Source: Roseburia sp. CAG:303
GTDB taxonomy: Bacteria > Bacillota > Clostridia > Lachnospirales > Lachnospiraceae
NCBI GenBank assembly: GCA_000437755.1
Contig: FR900185.1
Coordinates: forward strand, 135,388-153,220
Reading direction: 5' to 3'
DNA: 17,833 bases
The notes below the pieces were generated by a model. It saw nothing but the letters and a program-made list of their open reading frames with translations. It had not been told where the DNA came from and searched no databases. A program made the translations under genes and the position numbers. Shown piece by piece: positions 6,189 through 15,100 of the stretch; position 1 is the stretch's first letter; each line of letters opens with the position of its first letter.

Positions 6189-8480
6189 CTAACGTGGTAC
6201 TTCTACCATAATATATGCTTCCACAATATCAAGTTCTTTAAATTCTGAAAATCCGTCAAATACAAGACCACATTCATAGCCTGCTTTTACTTCCTTCACA
6301 TCATCTTTAAATCTCTTTAAAGATGCAAGGTCGCCTTCAAAAATCTGTGTTCCTTCTCTGGAAATACGGACTTTACAACCTCTCTGGAAAGTTCCGTCCA
6401 GAATATAAGAACCAGCAATCATACCAACACCGGATGACTTAAAGAGCTGTCTGATTTCTGCATGACCGATTACTTTCTCTTCGTAGATCGGATCTAACAT
6501 TCCTTTCATCGCTGCTTCGACATCTTCGATTGCCTGATAAATAACACGGTATAATCTTACGTCCACATCTTCCCTGTCTGCAATTTCTTTTGCTGTATTA
6601 TCCGGTCTTACATTAAATCCGATGATAATTGCAGATGATGCGGAAGCCAGTGTTACGTCGGATTCGTTGATTGCACCTACACCGCCATGGATAACCTTTA
6701 CAACAACTTCATCATTGGAGAGTTTAACCAGACTCTGTTTTACTGCTTCTACCGAACCCTGTACATCCGCTTTTACAATAATATTCAGTTCTTTCAGGTT
6801 TCCTGCCTGGATCTGGCTGAATACATCGTCCAATGTCATCTTTGCCTTTGCCTTAGAACCTTCCAGAAGTTTTTCTCTTCCTTCATTGATAAATGTTTCT
6901 GCAATGCTTCTTGCTTCTTTTTCATTCTTTGTGGACATCAGGATTTCACCTGCATTTGGAACATTGTTCAGTCCGAGGATTTCCACAGGAGTGGAAGGAC
7001 CGGCTTCTTTGATTTTTTCTCCATTATCTGCCACCATTGCACGGATACGACCATAGGCTGAGCCGATTGCAACAGCATCTCCGGCATGTAATGTACCTTT
7101 CTGTACCAGTACAGTTGCTACCGGACCTCTTCCTTTATCCAGCTTTGCTTCGATTACAACACCTCTTGCTTTTCTGTTCGGATTTGCCTTCAATTCGTTC
7201 ATTTCAGCAGTCAGAAGAACCATCTCAAGCAGCTGTTCCAGACCTTCGCCCGTATGTGCAGATACCGGAACAAATACCGTATCTCCGCCCCAGTCCTCTG
7301 CAAGCAGTTCATACTCTGCAAGTTCCTGTTTTACCTTTTCTACATTTGCACTCGGCTTATCGATCTTGTTTACCGCAACGATAATGCTGATGCCTGCGGC
7401 TTTTGCATGGCTGATAGCTTCTACTGTCTGTGGCATGACACCGTCATCTGCTGCTACAACAAGGATTGCGATATCTGTTGCCTGCGCACCACGCATTCTC
7501 ATTGCAGTGAATGCCTCATGACCAGGTGTATCCAGGAATGTAATCTTCTCACCGTTATAATTTACCACATAAGCACCGATATGCTGTGTAATACCACCGG
7601 CCTCACCGGAAATTACATTTGTCTTACGAATCGCGTCAAGTAAAGATGTTTTACCATGATCGACATGGCCCATAACGCAGACAACTGGAGGCCGTTTTAC
7701 CATAAGTGCTTCATCTTCTTCATCCTCTTTTAACAACTCTTCGATTACATCTACTTTTTCTTCCTGCTCTGCAATAATATCAAATTCCAATGCAATATTC
7801 TCTGCTGTTTCAAAATCCACTTCCTGATTTACACTCAACATCATTCCCTGCATGAATAATTTTTTGATCAATGCGGATGCCTGCATTTTCATCTTATCTG
7901 CAAGTTCACCGATGGTAATGCTTTCCGGAATTGTGATTACCTTGATTTCTTCTTCCTTCTTCGGCTGCGGAGCAGATACCGGACGGGAACTATTCTTTGC
8001 ATTATTGTTCTGTTTGTTATTGCGGCCATTGTTATTGCGGTTATTATTATTGTTATTTCTATTATTATTGCGGTTATTATTGTTATTGCCGTTATTTCTG
8101 TTATTATTATTACGGTTATTATTGTTGTTTCTTCCGTTTCCGTCATTATTGCGGCCGCCATTGTTTCCGTTGTCATTTCTCTTCCCGGAATTATTGTTGT
8201 TATTATTCTTTTTCTGGTTCTGACCACCCTGGTTACTATTCTTCTCTGCTGGTTTCTTATCGTTTTCTTTCTTCACGTTATCGTTCTTTTTCGGCTCTTC
8301 CTTCTTTTCTTCCTTCTTTTCTTCCTTCTTCTCCGGCTGTAATTTCTCAAGTACCATATTCATTTCACTTTCACTGATGGAACTTGCCGGCTTCTTTCCT
8401 TCGATTTCATTTGCCTGAAGAATTGCTATAATATCCTTGCTGTCCTTATTGATTTTCTTTGCAAATTCATGTATTCTCAT
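6189..8480 (-). CDS. infB: Translation initiation factor IF-2 with an Asn-rich linker
   Basis: IF2 is the GTPase that places initiator fMet-tRNA on the 30S subunit and promotes 50S joining. The 763-residue protein begins with an IF2_N domain (1-48), then a Lys/Glu stretch (50-80), an Asn/Arg/Gly low-complexity linker (about 81-165), a second IF2_N domain (about 178-235), and the G domain with G1 GHVDHGKT (271-278), G2 GGITQHIGAY (295-304), G3 DTPGH (317-321), G4 NKID (371-374) and G5 SAHTGEG (407-413). Domains II, III and the C-terminal initiator-tRNA-binding domain follow to VEVPR. The start ATG overlaps the ylxQ stop as ATGA, with GGAGGT about 7 nt upstream inside ylxQ, so coupling is expected. 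All GTPase motifs are intact; only the linker composition is unusual. Confidence 0.98.
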   Translation of the reverse strand: MRIHEFAKKINKDSKDIIAILQANEIEGKKPASSISESEMNMVLEKLQPEKKEEKKEEKKEEPKKNDNVKKENDKKPAEKNSNQGGQNQKKNNNNNNSGKRNDNGNNGGRNNDGNGRNNNNNRNNNNRNNGNNNNNRNNNRNNNNNNRNNNGRNNKQNNNAKNSSRPVSAPQPKKEEEIKVITIPESITIGELADKMKMQASALIKKLFMQGMMLSVNQEVDFETAENIALEFDIIAEQEEKVDVIEELLKEDEEDEALMVKRPPVVCVMGHVDHGKTSLLDAIRKTNVISGEAGGITQHIGAYVVNYNGEKITFLDTPGHEAFTAMRMRGAQATDIAILVVAADDGVMPQTVEAISHAKAAGISIIVAVNKIDKPSANVEKVKQELAEYELLAEDWGGDTVFVPVSAHTGEGLEQLLEMVLLTAEMNELKANPNRKARGVVIEAKLDKGRGPVATVLVQKGTLHAGDAVAIGSAYGRIRAMVADNGEKIKEAGPSTPVEILGLNNVPNAGEILMSTKNEKEARSIAETFINEGREKLLEGSKAKAKMTLDDVFSQIQAGNLKELNIIVKADVQGSVEAVKQSLVKLSNDEVVVKVIHGGVGAINESDVTLASASSAIIIGFNVRPDNTAKEIADREDVDVRLYRVIYQAIEDVEAAMKGMLDPIYEEKVIGHAEIRQLFKSSGVGMIAGSYILDGTFQRGCKVRISREGTQIFEGDLASLKRFKDDVKEVKAGYECGLVFDGFSEFKELDIVEAYIMVEVPR
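8001..8210 (-). repeat. Asn-codon low-complexity tract in infB
   Basis: Codons 91-160 of infB consist mostly of AAT/AAC runs broken by single Arg and Gly codons; about 46 of 70 residues are Asn. The units are irregular (blocks of 2-6 Asn), not a perfect microsatellite, and both AAC and AAT codons are used. The linker is expected to be disordered. Confidence 0.9.
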
Positions 8481-8794
8481 TCAGTTACCTCCATATCTGT
8501 AAATAATTTAACGAACGAATCATAAAACTCATGTCCCAGAACGGCCACCGATGCGCGGAATTTCTTGCCCGTAAAATGCCCGAGTTCCTCTTTCGTAGCA
8601 TAAATATACAACGGAACTTTGTAATAACTGCACATATTTGTAAATTTCTTTCTGGTATTTCCGGATGCTTCAGAAGAAATAATTACCAGTGATGCTTTTC
8701 CTTCCTTTACCGCTTTCTCTACCAGCATTTCTCCTCCGACGGTCTTTCCTGCTTTTGTTGCAAGCGATAATAATGATAATATTCTGTCGTTCAT
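8477..8794 (-). CDS. ylxQ: L7Ae-family RNA-binding protein YlxQ
   Basis: A 105-residue member of the ribosomal L7Ae/L30e family, a fold that binds kink-turn RNA. The precise target of YlxQ is not settled. The family core is visible in LLSLATKAGKTVGGE, KEGKASLVIISSEAS, the Asn-Thr-Arg-Lys-Lys helix, VPLYIYATKEELGHFTGK and the C-terminal RASVAVLG strand. The start is placed at ATG 8794 (MNDRILS) because GAGG at 8803-8806 lies 8 nt upstream. A GTG three codons earlier touches that site and would have no spacing. It follows ylxR after 54 nt and overlaps infB by 4 nt (ATGA). The nusA-ylxR-ylxQ-infB order is the standard Firmicutes context and supports the assignment. Confidence 0.93.
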   Translation of the reverse strand: MNDRILSLLSLATKAGKTVGGEMLVEKAVKEGKASLVIISSEASGNTRKKFTNMCSYYKVPLYIYATKEELGHFTGKKFRASVAVLGHEFYDSFVKLFTDMEVTE

Positions 8795-8802
8795 ATTTGT
8801 CA

Positions 8803-8806
8803 CCTC
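8803..8806 (-). promoter_or_regulatory. Ribosome binding site deciding the ylxQ start
   Basis: GAGG lies 8 nt before ATG 8794 and directly abuts a possible GTG start at 8803, which it therefore excludes. Confidence 0.75.
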
Positions 8807-8848
8807 GTGTTGCTTTTATTTAATCATACGATATTTTTCGCGTTTTAT

Positions 8849-9118
8849 TCACTCTGTCTTCTGAAATTCCTCTTTTAATTGATCATAAATTTCATCCGGC
8901 ACAGCTTCTTTTAATGCTCTCTCAATACTTTTTGTCTTTCTTGCGTGCTCCAGACAGACATTGTTATGACACAGATAAGCACCTCTTCCATTCTGCTTAC
9001 CGGTCAGATCTATAATGATTCCGTTTTCCGTCCGAAGTATTCTTACTAAATCTTTTTTTGGCTTTCTTTCATTACATCCCGCACATTTCCGCAGTGGTAT
9101 TTTTTTTTCTGTATTCAT
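8849..9118 (-). CDS. rnpM: YlxR/RnpM, RNase P modulator family protein
   Basis: An 89-residue DUF448/YlxR protein. A Bacillus subtilis member has been described as binding RNase P RNA and modulating RNase P activity (RnpM); that function is carried over by family and context. Seen here: the N-terminal PLRKCAGCNER motif with Cys12 and Cys15, the RGAYLC motif (45-50), Cys55, and a basic helical C-terminal half with KTKSIERALKE. The paired cysteines are common in the family. ATG 9118 has AGGA about 7 nt upstream. It sits 32 nt after nusA and 54 nt before ylxQ. Confidence 0.92.
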   Translation of the reverse strand: MNTEKKIPLRKCAGCNERKPKKDLVRILRTENGIIIDLTGKQNGRGAYLCHNNVCLEHARKTKSIERALKEAVPDEIYDQLKEEFQKTE

Positions 9119-9150
9119 GTTATGTCCTGCCTTTCCGTGAGAAATCCATC

Positions 9151-10278
9151 CTATGCCTGTTCTGCTGATTCACTTTCTACAGCTGCTGTATCTTCCACTA
9201 CACCTGTCTCTTCTACCCTGGATGCTTTCTCAGCTTCTTCCGCTTCTTTTGCCTGTGTTTCACTCTTAATATCGATCTTGTATCCTGTCAGTCTTGCTGC
9301 AAGTCTTGCATTCTGCCCTTCTTTTCCGATCGCAAGGGAAAGCTGGTAATCCGGAACAACGACTCTTGCTGTTTTTTCCTGCGGATCTGCTTTTACTGAT
9401 ACAACTTTTGCAGGACTTAATGCATTCTCAATAAGAACAGCCGGATCTTCGCTCCAGTTTACGATATCGATTTTCTCTCCTCTTAATTCTTCTACGATGG
9501 CATTTACTCTTGTTCCATTAATACCTACACATGCTCCTACCGGATCTACATTCGGATCATTGGAACGGACGGAAATCTTGCTTCTGGAACCTGCTTCTCT
9601 TGAAATGCCCATAATCTCAACTGTACCATCTTTTACTTCGCTGACTTCAGATTCAAACAGTCTCTTGACCAGTTCCGGATGGGTTCTGGACACCAGTATC
9701 TTAGGACCTCTGGAAGTATCTTTTACTTCTGTCACATAGAGTTTGATTCTGTCATTCGGCATCAGTTTTTCACCTGGAACCTGCTCGCTCTCATTTAACA
9801 GGGCATCCACCTGTCCGAGATTAATGCTGATATTTCTGTCATTGATACGCTGTACAATACCGGTTACAACATCCTTTGCCTTTCCATTATACTTATCATA
9901 GAGTACTCTTCTTTCCTCTTCCCTGATCTTCTGTGTGATGATATTCTTTGCATTCTGTGTTGCAATTCTGCCAAATTCCTTTGACTTTACTTCTACGCTT
10001 ACAAGATCGCCCAGCTGGTATTTTCTGCTGATTTTATATGCATCTTCCAGACTGATCTGTGTTGCCTTGTCTTCTACGATCTCTACCACTTCTTTTTCTG
10101 CCAGAATCTTATAATCTCCTGTCTGGTGATCAATACTGATTGTTACATTATCGCATTTTCCAAAATGTACTTTATAAGCAGTAAGCAGTGAATTTTCGAT
10201 TGCCTCAAGAATCACTTCTTTACTTATATCTTTCTCCTTTTCTAATACATTTAACGCTTCAATCAATTCCTTATTCAT
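9151..10278 (-). CDS. nusA: Transcription termination/antitermination factor NusA
   Basis: NusA binds RNA polymerase and nascent RNA to modulate pausing, intrinsic termination and antitermination. The 375-residue product has an N-terminal RNAP-binding domain (1 to about 125), an S1 domain (about 134-198), KH1 with the GING loop (252-255) and KH2 with GKEG (318-321) in IGKEGQNARLAARL. An acidic, Ala/Glu-rich tail of about 35 residues follows; the two extra acidic repeats of E. coli NusA are absent, as in Firmicutes. The start is set at ATG 10278 (MNKELIEALN). An AAAGGAAAAGG stretch lies 4 nt upstream, and this start leaves a 25-nt gap after rimP, whereas a longer frame start would overlap rimP and add a non-conserved basic peptide. 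It is cotranscribed with rimP. Confidence 0.97.
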   Translation of the reverse strand: MNKELIEALNVLEKEKDISKEVILEAIENSLLTAYKVHFGKCDNVTISIDHQTGDYKILAEKEVVEIVEDKATQISLEDAYKISRKYQLGDLVSVEVKSKEFGRIATQNAKNIITQKIREEERRVLYDKYNGKAKDVVTGIVQRINDRNISINLGQVDALLNESEQVPGEKLMPNDRIKLYVTEVKDTSRGPKILVSRTHPELVKRLFESEVSEVKDGTVEIMGISREAGSRSKISVRSNDPNVDPVGACVGINGTRVNAIVEELRGEKIDIVNWSEDPAVLIENALSPAKVVSVKADPQEKTARVVVPDYQLSLAIGKEGQNARLAARLTGYKIDIKSETQAKEAEEAEKASRVEETGVVEDTAAVESESAEQA

Positions 10279-10303
10279 TTTTCCTTTTCCTTTCCTTTCT
10301 CTC

Positions 10304-10771
10304 TTAAAAATCAAATGATAATCTGATTAATGCAATATCTTCCCTTGCAATGGTCATTTCTTCTTCTTCGCCAATTTCAATTGTTACCGTATCTTCTGTA
10401 TAGCTCTTTAAGATTCCTTCAAAATCTTTCTGATGGTTGATTGCTCTGTATAATTTTATCTCGATCTCTTTTCCGATGCTGCGCAAAAAATCCTTCTCCT
10501 TCTTCAAAGGTCTTCCAAGTCCCGGTGAACTCACTTCCAGAATATATGAATCATCAATAAAATCATCTGCATCCAGTTTATCGCCCAGAGCCCTGCTTAT
10601 AACTTCACAGTCATCCACAGTAATCCCGCCTTCTTTGTCAATATAAACCCTGAGATAATAGTTTCCTGCTTCTTTTACATATTCAACATCCACAAGTTCA
10701 AATCCATTTTCTTCAATCAACGGCATTACAAGTGCTTCTGTTTTCTGTTCATAATCTTCTCTTTTCGACAT
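10304..10771 (-). CDS. rimP: Ribosome maturation factor RimP
   Basis: RimP binds the free 30S subunit and promotes its assembly. The 155-residue product has the two-domain family layout: an N-terminal alpha/beta domain with GFELVDVEYVKE, LRVYIDKEGGITVDDCE and ILEVSSPGLGRPL, then a small SH3-like beta-barrel with GKEIEIKLY, FEGILKSYTEDTVTIE and IALIRLSFDF. ATG 10771 is preceded by GGAGGAAGGAAG, 7 nt away; another ATG at that spacer is out of frame. It is the first gene of the operon running to ribF. No convincing -35/-10 pair was found between the tRNA terminator (10855) and the gene, so its promoter remains unplaced. Some transcription may come through from the tRNA. Confidence 0.96.
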   Translation of the reverse strand: MSKREDYEQKTEALVMPLIEENGFELVDVEYVKEAGNYYLRVYIDKEGGITVDDCEVISRALGDKLDADDFIDDSYILEVSSPGLGRPLKKEKDFLRSIGKEIEIKLYRAINHQKDFEGILKSYTEDTVTIEIGEEEEMTIAREDIALIRLSFDF

Positions 10772-10854
10772 GAATCATCTTCCTTCCTCCCTTACAGGGC
10801 TGCAGTTCATTTTCCTTCTGTTATTTCCTATATATCATGTCATAATACAAGGAA

Positions 10855-10880
10855 AAGACATCGCATAAATGCGATGTCTT
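10855..10880 (-). terminator. Hairpin terminator of the tRNA-Glu gene
   Basis: A perfect 11-bp inverted repeat (10855-10865 with 10870-10880) with a 4-nt loop starts 4 nt past the tRNA 3' end. On the minus strand it is followed by UUCCUUG, with UCUUUU at the 3' base of the stem. The U-run is short, so termination may be incomplete and read-through into rimP is possible. Confidence 0.75.
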
Positions 10881-10884
10881 AAAG

Positions 10885-10956
10885 CAGCTAATAGGGGAAT
10901 CGAACCCCTGATTCCGCCGTGAGAGGGCGGCGTCTTAACCTCTTGACCAATTAGCC
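10885..10956 (-). tRNA. tRNA-Glu (anticodon CTC)
   Basis: The 72-nt cloverleaf folds fully: acceptor 7 bp (GGCTAAT with ATTAGCT, giving a G1-U72 wobble), D-arm, anticodon stem CCGCC/GGCGG with loop CTCTCAC, 4-nt variable region and T-arm AGGGG/CCCCT with loop TTCGATT. Anticodon CTC (plus-strand 10921-10923) reads GAG. The discriminator is G. The 3' CCA is not encoded (CTT follows), so a CCA-adding enzyme is required. The body closely resembles bacterial tRNA-Glu. It is a single tRNA gene between two protein operons. Confidence 0.96.
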
Positions 10957-10996
10957 AGATATAAGCCTTTCTGTTCTTTCTGAACACTACTCTCTT

Positions 10997-11024
10997 ATTA
11001 TAACAGATTTTTTCTGAAATGCAA
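10997..11024 (-). promoter_or_regulatory. Promoter of tRNA-Glu
   Basis: On the minus strand, TTGCAT (11019-11024) and a perfect TATAAT (10997-11002) are 16 nt apart, with TGT before the -10 (extended -10). The predicted start lies some 30 nt upstream of the mature 5' end. Confidence 0.8.
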
Positions 11025-11028
11025 GTAC

Positions 11029-11058
11029 TTTTTTCATTTTTTTACATTTTATTTTTTT
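11029..11058 (-). promoter_or_regulatory. A-tract upstream (UP-like) element of the tRNA promoter
   Basis: Immediately upstream of the tRNA -35 box the minus strand carries A-runs of 6, 7, 4 and 7 nt (11029-11034, 11037-11043, 11047-11050, 11052-11058). Such A-tracts upstream of stable-RNA promoters bind the RNA polymerase alpha subunit C-terminal domain. The tract is visible; activity is inferred. Confidence 0.55.
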
Positions 11059-11105
11059 ACCGGATTTTAAACTGTTTTTACTATCTAATACCACCCGGGA
11101 TACCT

Positions 11106-11140
11106 GGGATTGCTTCTGGTAAAACCACTTTGACAATCCC
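11106..11140 (-). other. Inverted repeat downstream of the MraY-like gene
   Basis: Perfect 7-bp arms (11106-11112 with 11134-11140) enclose an inner TGGT/ACCA stem (11117-11120 with 11124-11127). It lies 49 nt past the stop codon. It may protect the 3' end of the message, but no U-tract follows on the minus strand, so it is not a canonical intrinsic terminator. A second repeat, 7-bp arms 11165-11171 and 11184-11190, touches the stop codon itself. Apart from these and the tRNA control elements, nothing else is seen in 10957-11189. Confidence 0.4.
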
Positions 11141-11189
11141 GCCGTCATCCCGGCCGGTCATTTCGTGCAAATCATTGTTCCGGTTTGCA

Positions 11190-12155
11190 CTACAGCATAT
11201 ACAGATAAACAACCGCAACCGATATCACAATCTGTATGATCGCAAAACGATAAACCGCCTGCGTATTGGACCAGTTCCATACCTTCCTTACATGGTCGTG
11301 CAGTGGAGTCCTGGTATTTGCAAGAATCTTTATCTTCAGAAATCTTAGCAATGCAACCTTTACCAGTCCGAGACCTCCGTCCAGAATCAGAACCAGTGCC
11401 GCCAGCAGATAAAGGAACGGACTTCGGCACTTTAATGCAGCAATCGCAATGACAAGTCCCATCGCTCTCGAACCGGCATCTCCCATCATAAGAATACTCG
11501 GTGTTGCATTAAACCAGAGATAACCCAGAATACAGGTTACAAATAACAGTACAAAATATCCAAATTCCATATCCGTTCCTGCCAGCTTCATTATAATATA
11601 TAAGGTCAGCAGTGAAATAATGGATAATGTACCAGATAATCCATCGACACCATCGGAGCAGTTTGTTACATTAATGGATACCCATACAAGAATCACTGTA
11701 AGGAGTCCGAAAATCACCGGTGGTATTTCGATTGTCTGGTTTGTCATGGCAAGATACACGGTCGTGGAATTGAAGTTCACAAATGTCACCGCAATCATTA
11801 CCGCAATCAGGAAATCAAGCAGTCCTTTCTTGTATTCTCCCCACGGAGTTTTCGCACAGTCATCCAGGAATCCGGTCATCATGGCTGCCGTAATAAGAAC
11901 CAGATAAATCAGGTTCTCCCTTGTAATATCTCCAAACAAAAGGCTTACTCCCAAGAATACCAGTACAAATATAAAGCCGGCACCTCTTGGTTTCCCTGCC
12001 GAAAGTTTTCCATCGTGTGCATATGCTCTTCCTGCATCTTTCGGCAATAATCCGCTGCATTTCACCATGAATATACAGGTCAGAAAAAACGCAGCCATAA
12101 TTCCGATAAACGACACCACATCCTGCTCAATGCCGCTCATAAAATAATTTATCAT
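11190..12155 (-). CDS. MraY-like polyprenyl-phosphate sugar-phosphate transferase (glycosyltransferase family 4 type)
   Basis: An integral membrane enzyme of the MraY/WecA superfamily, which moves a sugar-1-phosphate from a UDP-sugar onto undecaprenyl phosphate. The 321-residue protein has about ten hydrophobic segments and the family motifs: GKPRGAG (54-60, in the position of MraY GTPTMGG), GFLDD with the Asp98-Asp99 pair, TNCSDGVDGLSG with Asp168 and Asp171 (MraY NLTDGLDGL), GDAGSRAMG (225-233) and LHDHVRK (285-291). In true MraY the last motif is HHH; here it is His-Asp-His, and the PTMGG loop is altered. It therefore looks like a paralogue with a different sugar or peptide substrate rather than the housekeeping MraY, which normally sits in the division/cell-wall cluster. 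It lies 21 nt downstream of the c-di-GMP gene, most likely in one operon. GAAGGT precedes ATG 12155. Confidence 0.8.
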   Translation of the reverse strand: MINYFMSGIEQDVVSFIGIMAAFFLTCIFMVKCSGLLPKDAGRAYAHDGKLSAGKPRGAGFIFVLVFLGVSLLFGDITRENLIYLVLITAAMMTGFLDDCAKTPWGEYKKGLLDFLIAVMIAVTFVNFNSTTVYLAMTNQTIEIPPVIFGLLTVILVWVSINVTNCSDGVDGLSGTLSIISLLTLYIIMKLAGTDMEFGYFVLLFVTCILGYLWFNATPSILMMGDAGSRAMGLVIAIAALKCRSPFLYLLAALVLILDGGLGLVKVALLRFLKIKILANTRTPLHDHVRKVWNWSNTQAVYRFAIIQIVISVAVVYLYML

Positions 12156-12176
12156 CCGTCTTACCTTCTTCTATCA

Positions 12177-15100
12177 TTATATTTTATTTTCATAAACAGT
12201 TTTTTCCTGTTCATACTGATTCTTGATATCTTTTGCAGACAACGACTGGTTTACAATCCGAAAATCCGCCACATATCCGTTAATGCTTGGCTGGAAAATA
12301 TCGCCGCCTATCGTAACTCTTCCCGGATTTTTTAACGGCATAATATCATTCTTATATCCCGTAAGCAGTCCATTGATAAAGATTGCCGATGAATGATTCT
12401 TTGCATTATACACTGCAGCAATATGTGTCCATCCGGACATCTCTTTCTCCGTGCTGATTGCATCATAAAATCCTGCAGCATCCATTTTATCCATGACACG
12501 CATCAGACTCATGCCATTCCATGCCTTCGGCATAATACTTACGAATCCATTTTCAAAATCCGCATAAAAAAGACTTGACCAGAGATTAACCTTTTGCTCA
12601 TAAAACCAGGCAGATACGGTAAAATCATTTGCCAGCAGATTTCCTGTAGACAATTCTACCATCTCATGTCCGGCAAGCCCGCCTGGAAGATGAAGCACTT
12701 TTCTTCTCGGAACAACATTTTCCGCAAACTCCAGGAAAGCTCCGTTTGCATTCGCCGTATAATCCGGATTATCTGCCTCATACGTCCCATCAAACGAGAA
12801 ATATACGGAATGAACTTCCGGAATGGAGTGCTCTTTTATATATTCTGCCAGCTGCTTTCCATCCAGTGGAACGGAATAGAAATTACCCTGAATCACATCA
12901 CAGCCGGATTTGCACAGGAATGCATTCTGCTCCTCTGTTTCCACGCCCAGTGATGTGATGGATTTATGCAGTTTCTTTGCAATATCTATAATACCATTCA
13001 GAATTACTTCTTCATTTTTTGCAAAGATATTATTTTTAATAAACACTTTATCCAGTTTTATCGACTCAACCGGTATTTTATCCAGTATATTCAGGGAAGA
13101 ATAGCCAAGTCCAAACGAATCCATCACAACACCGATACCCATTTCTTTTAACCGGTTACAGAATTCAATCGCTTTGTCTATCTGCTCGATAAATACTTTT
13201 TCCCGTATTTCAAACAGAACATATTCTGTGGAAATTCCGTATTTGTCAAGAAGCTTTTGCAAATCATCAAAAAACTCCTCCTGCTCAATATGTTTTCCTG
13301 AAAGGTTAATAGAAACAGGAACTACTTTTCTTTTCGCATGAATCTGTGATTTGATATATGCAAATACCTTATTCATCACATAATAGTCCAGTCCAATCAG
13401 TTTATTCGCCTCATCAAGTGTATCGACATATTCATCCGGCATAAGAACAGTGCCATCTTCCTTTACCCATCTTGACAAAGCCTCTGCAGCTATAATCACT
13501 TTTGAAATACTGTCAATCTGCGGCTGGTAAACAATCTTAAACTCTCCACAGCACAGTGCATCCGGAAATTCATCAAGAAGCAGCATCTTCTTTCTCTGAT
13601 TTTCAAACATCTCATCATCAAACCAGACACATCTTCCATCCGCATTTTCCTTCGCAAGCTTTGCCGCATAATTTGCATTTGTGATGCAGGTATCATACTT
13701 ATGATCCGTTCCATCTACAATACAGATTCCACAGTTAATATAGTAGTTATTGGAATGAAGCATCTTTTGAATCTCCTGATTTGCCCGTGTCAGATGTTCA
13801 TTAATTGCTTCCACAATCTTTTCATTCTCTGTTTCTGCCGAAATAGTATGAACCGCAATAAGGTTATCTCCATGAATCCGGCTTGCAAACAGGATATGTT
13901 CACTATTGCCGCAGGTAAGATCCACAAACTTCTTCAATACCCGGTCACCCATTTCATAACCATGTGCCTCATTGACATATTTGAAATGTGCAATATCCAT
14001 ATGGATATAAATCAGCTTGGTCGAGCTTCCAAAGGAATAGATTATTTCATCCAGCTTCTTTGTAAATGCCGAATACTTATACAGACCGGTAAGTGTATCC
14101 CGTTCTGCAATCTGTTTCAGATGGTAATCCGTACTGACAAAAGAACCCTCTTTCGCTTTGTATACAGAAAAAATTCTTTCAAATGATTTTAAAACCTTCA
14201 GTTCTTTCTGGGAATATCCTCTTTCCCTGGAACAGTCTATGAAAGATATCATTCCGGTAAAGCAGTTATTACTGCTCACAGACACAAGCACACCTGATTT
14301 CACCGCATCCGGTGACTTGAATATATCTGCCTCATTCTGCCGGGCTTCCGACTTCTTATAAACATATACCTCATTATTGCAATGATTCTTCATCCGGACC
14401 CATTCCGCCTCGTCATAATCCATTTCTTTTCCAAGTACAGATGCAATATTCGGTGATGCAATCTCATAAGTACAGGTCAGACATTTTTCTTTCGTTTCCG
14501 GCTCAAAAATACGGATTGCAGAAAAACTGAATTTATCCTGAATCTTATGAAGAATAAGGTTTACCGCACTGCTGGTATCCCTTGTTTCCTCAAGCATACG
14601 GAATGCCAGTTCATTCAGTTCAAAATAGAACGTATCCATCTCTTCATTTACTTCTTCATCCTCGTTTGCAAGTTCCCTTGTTCTGGCTGCCACACGATGA
14701 TGCTTCTGCATATCTTCATTATCTTTATCAAAAAAGGAATATCCATTCTTTCCTTTGTTTTTTGTATAATAAAGTGCATGATCGGCTTTTTTGAACAGCT
14801 CATTATAGCCGGTACAATCATCCGGTGCAATCGCAATCCCGACACTTGCTGATATCTTTACCTGTTCATTCTCACCGGTATAAATGTTGCATACCGTATC
14901 ACAGATCGCCTCAACTTTTTTCCGTATAGTATTTTTATCCGTCAGTCTTTCCAAAAAGACGATAAATTCATCGCCGCCTATTCTGCCCACGATATCCTCA
15001 GTGCGAAAAACACTCTTCAGTCCATTGGCAACACTGACAATGACTTCATCCCCAAAAAGATGTCCCATGGTATCATTTACGGACTTAAAATTATCTATAT

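Noticed and set aside
7852..8227. Plus-strand Leu-rich and Tyr/Cys-rich open frames, and a minus-strand Thr/Ile-rich frame, opposite or within infB
   Set aside because: They are alternative-frame readings of the AAT/AAC repeat tract of infB and have no ribosome binding site or homologous character.
10279..10314. Longer NusA start overlapping rimP
   Set aside because: It adds a Lys/Arg-rich peptide translated from the ribosome-binding-site region; MNKELIEAL matches where NusA proteins normally begin.
11165..11190. 7-bp inverted repeat touching the MraY-like gene stop codon, considered as terminator
   Set aside because: Loop of 12 nt and no U-run follow on the minus strand.
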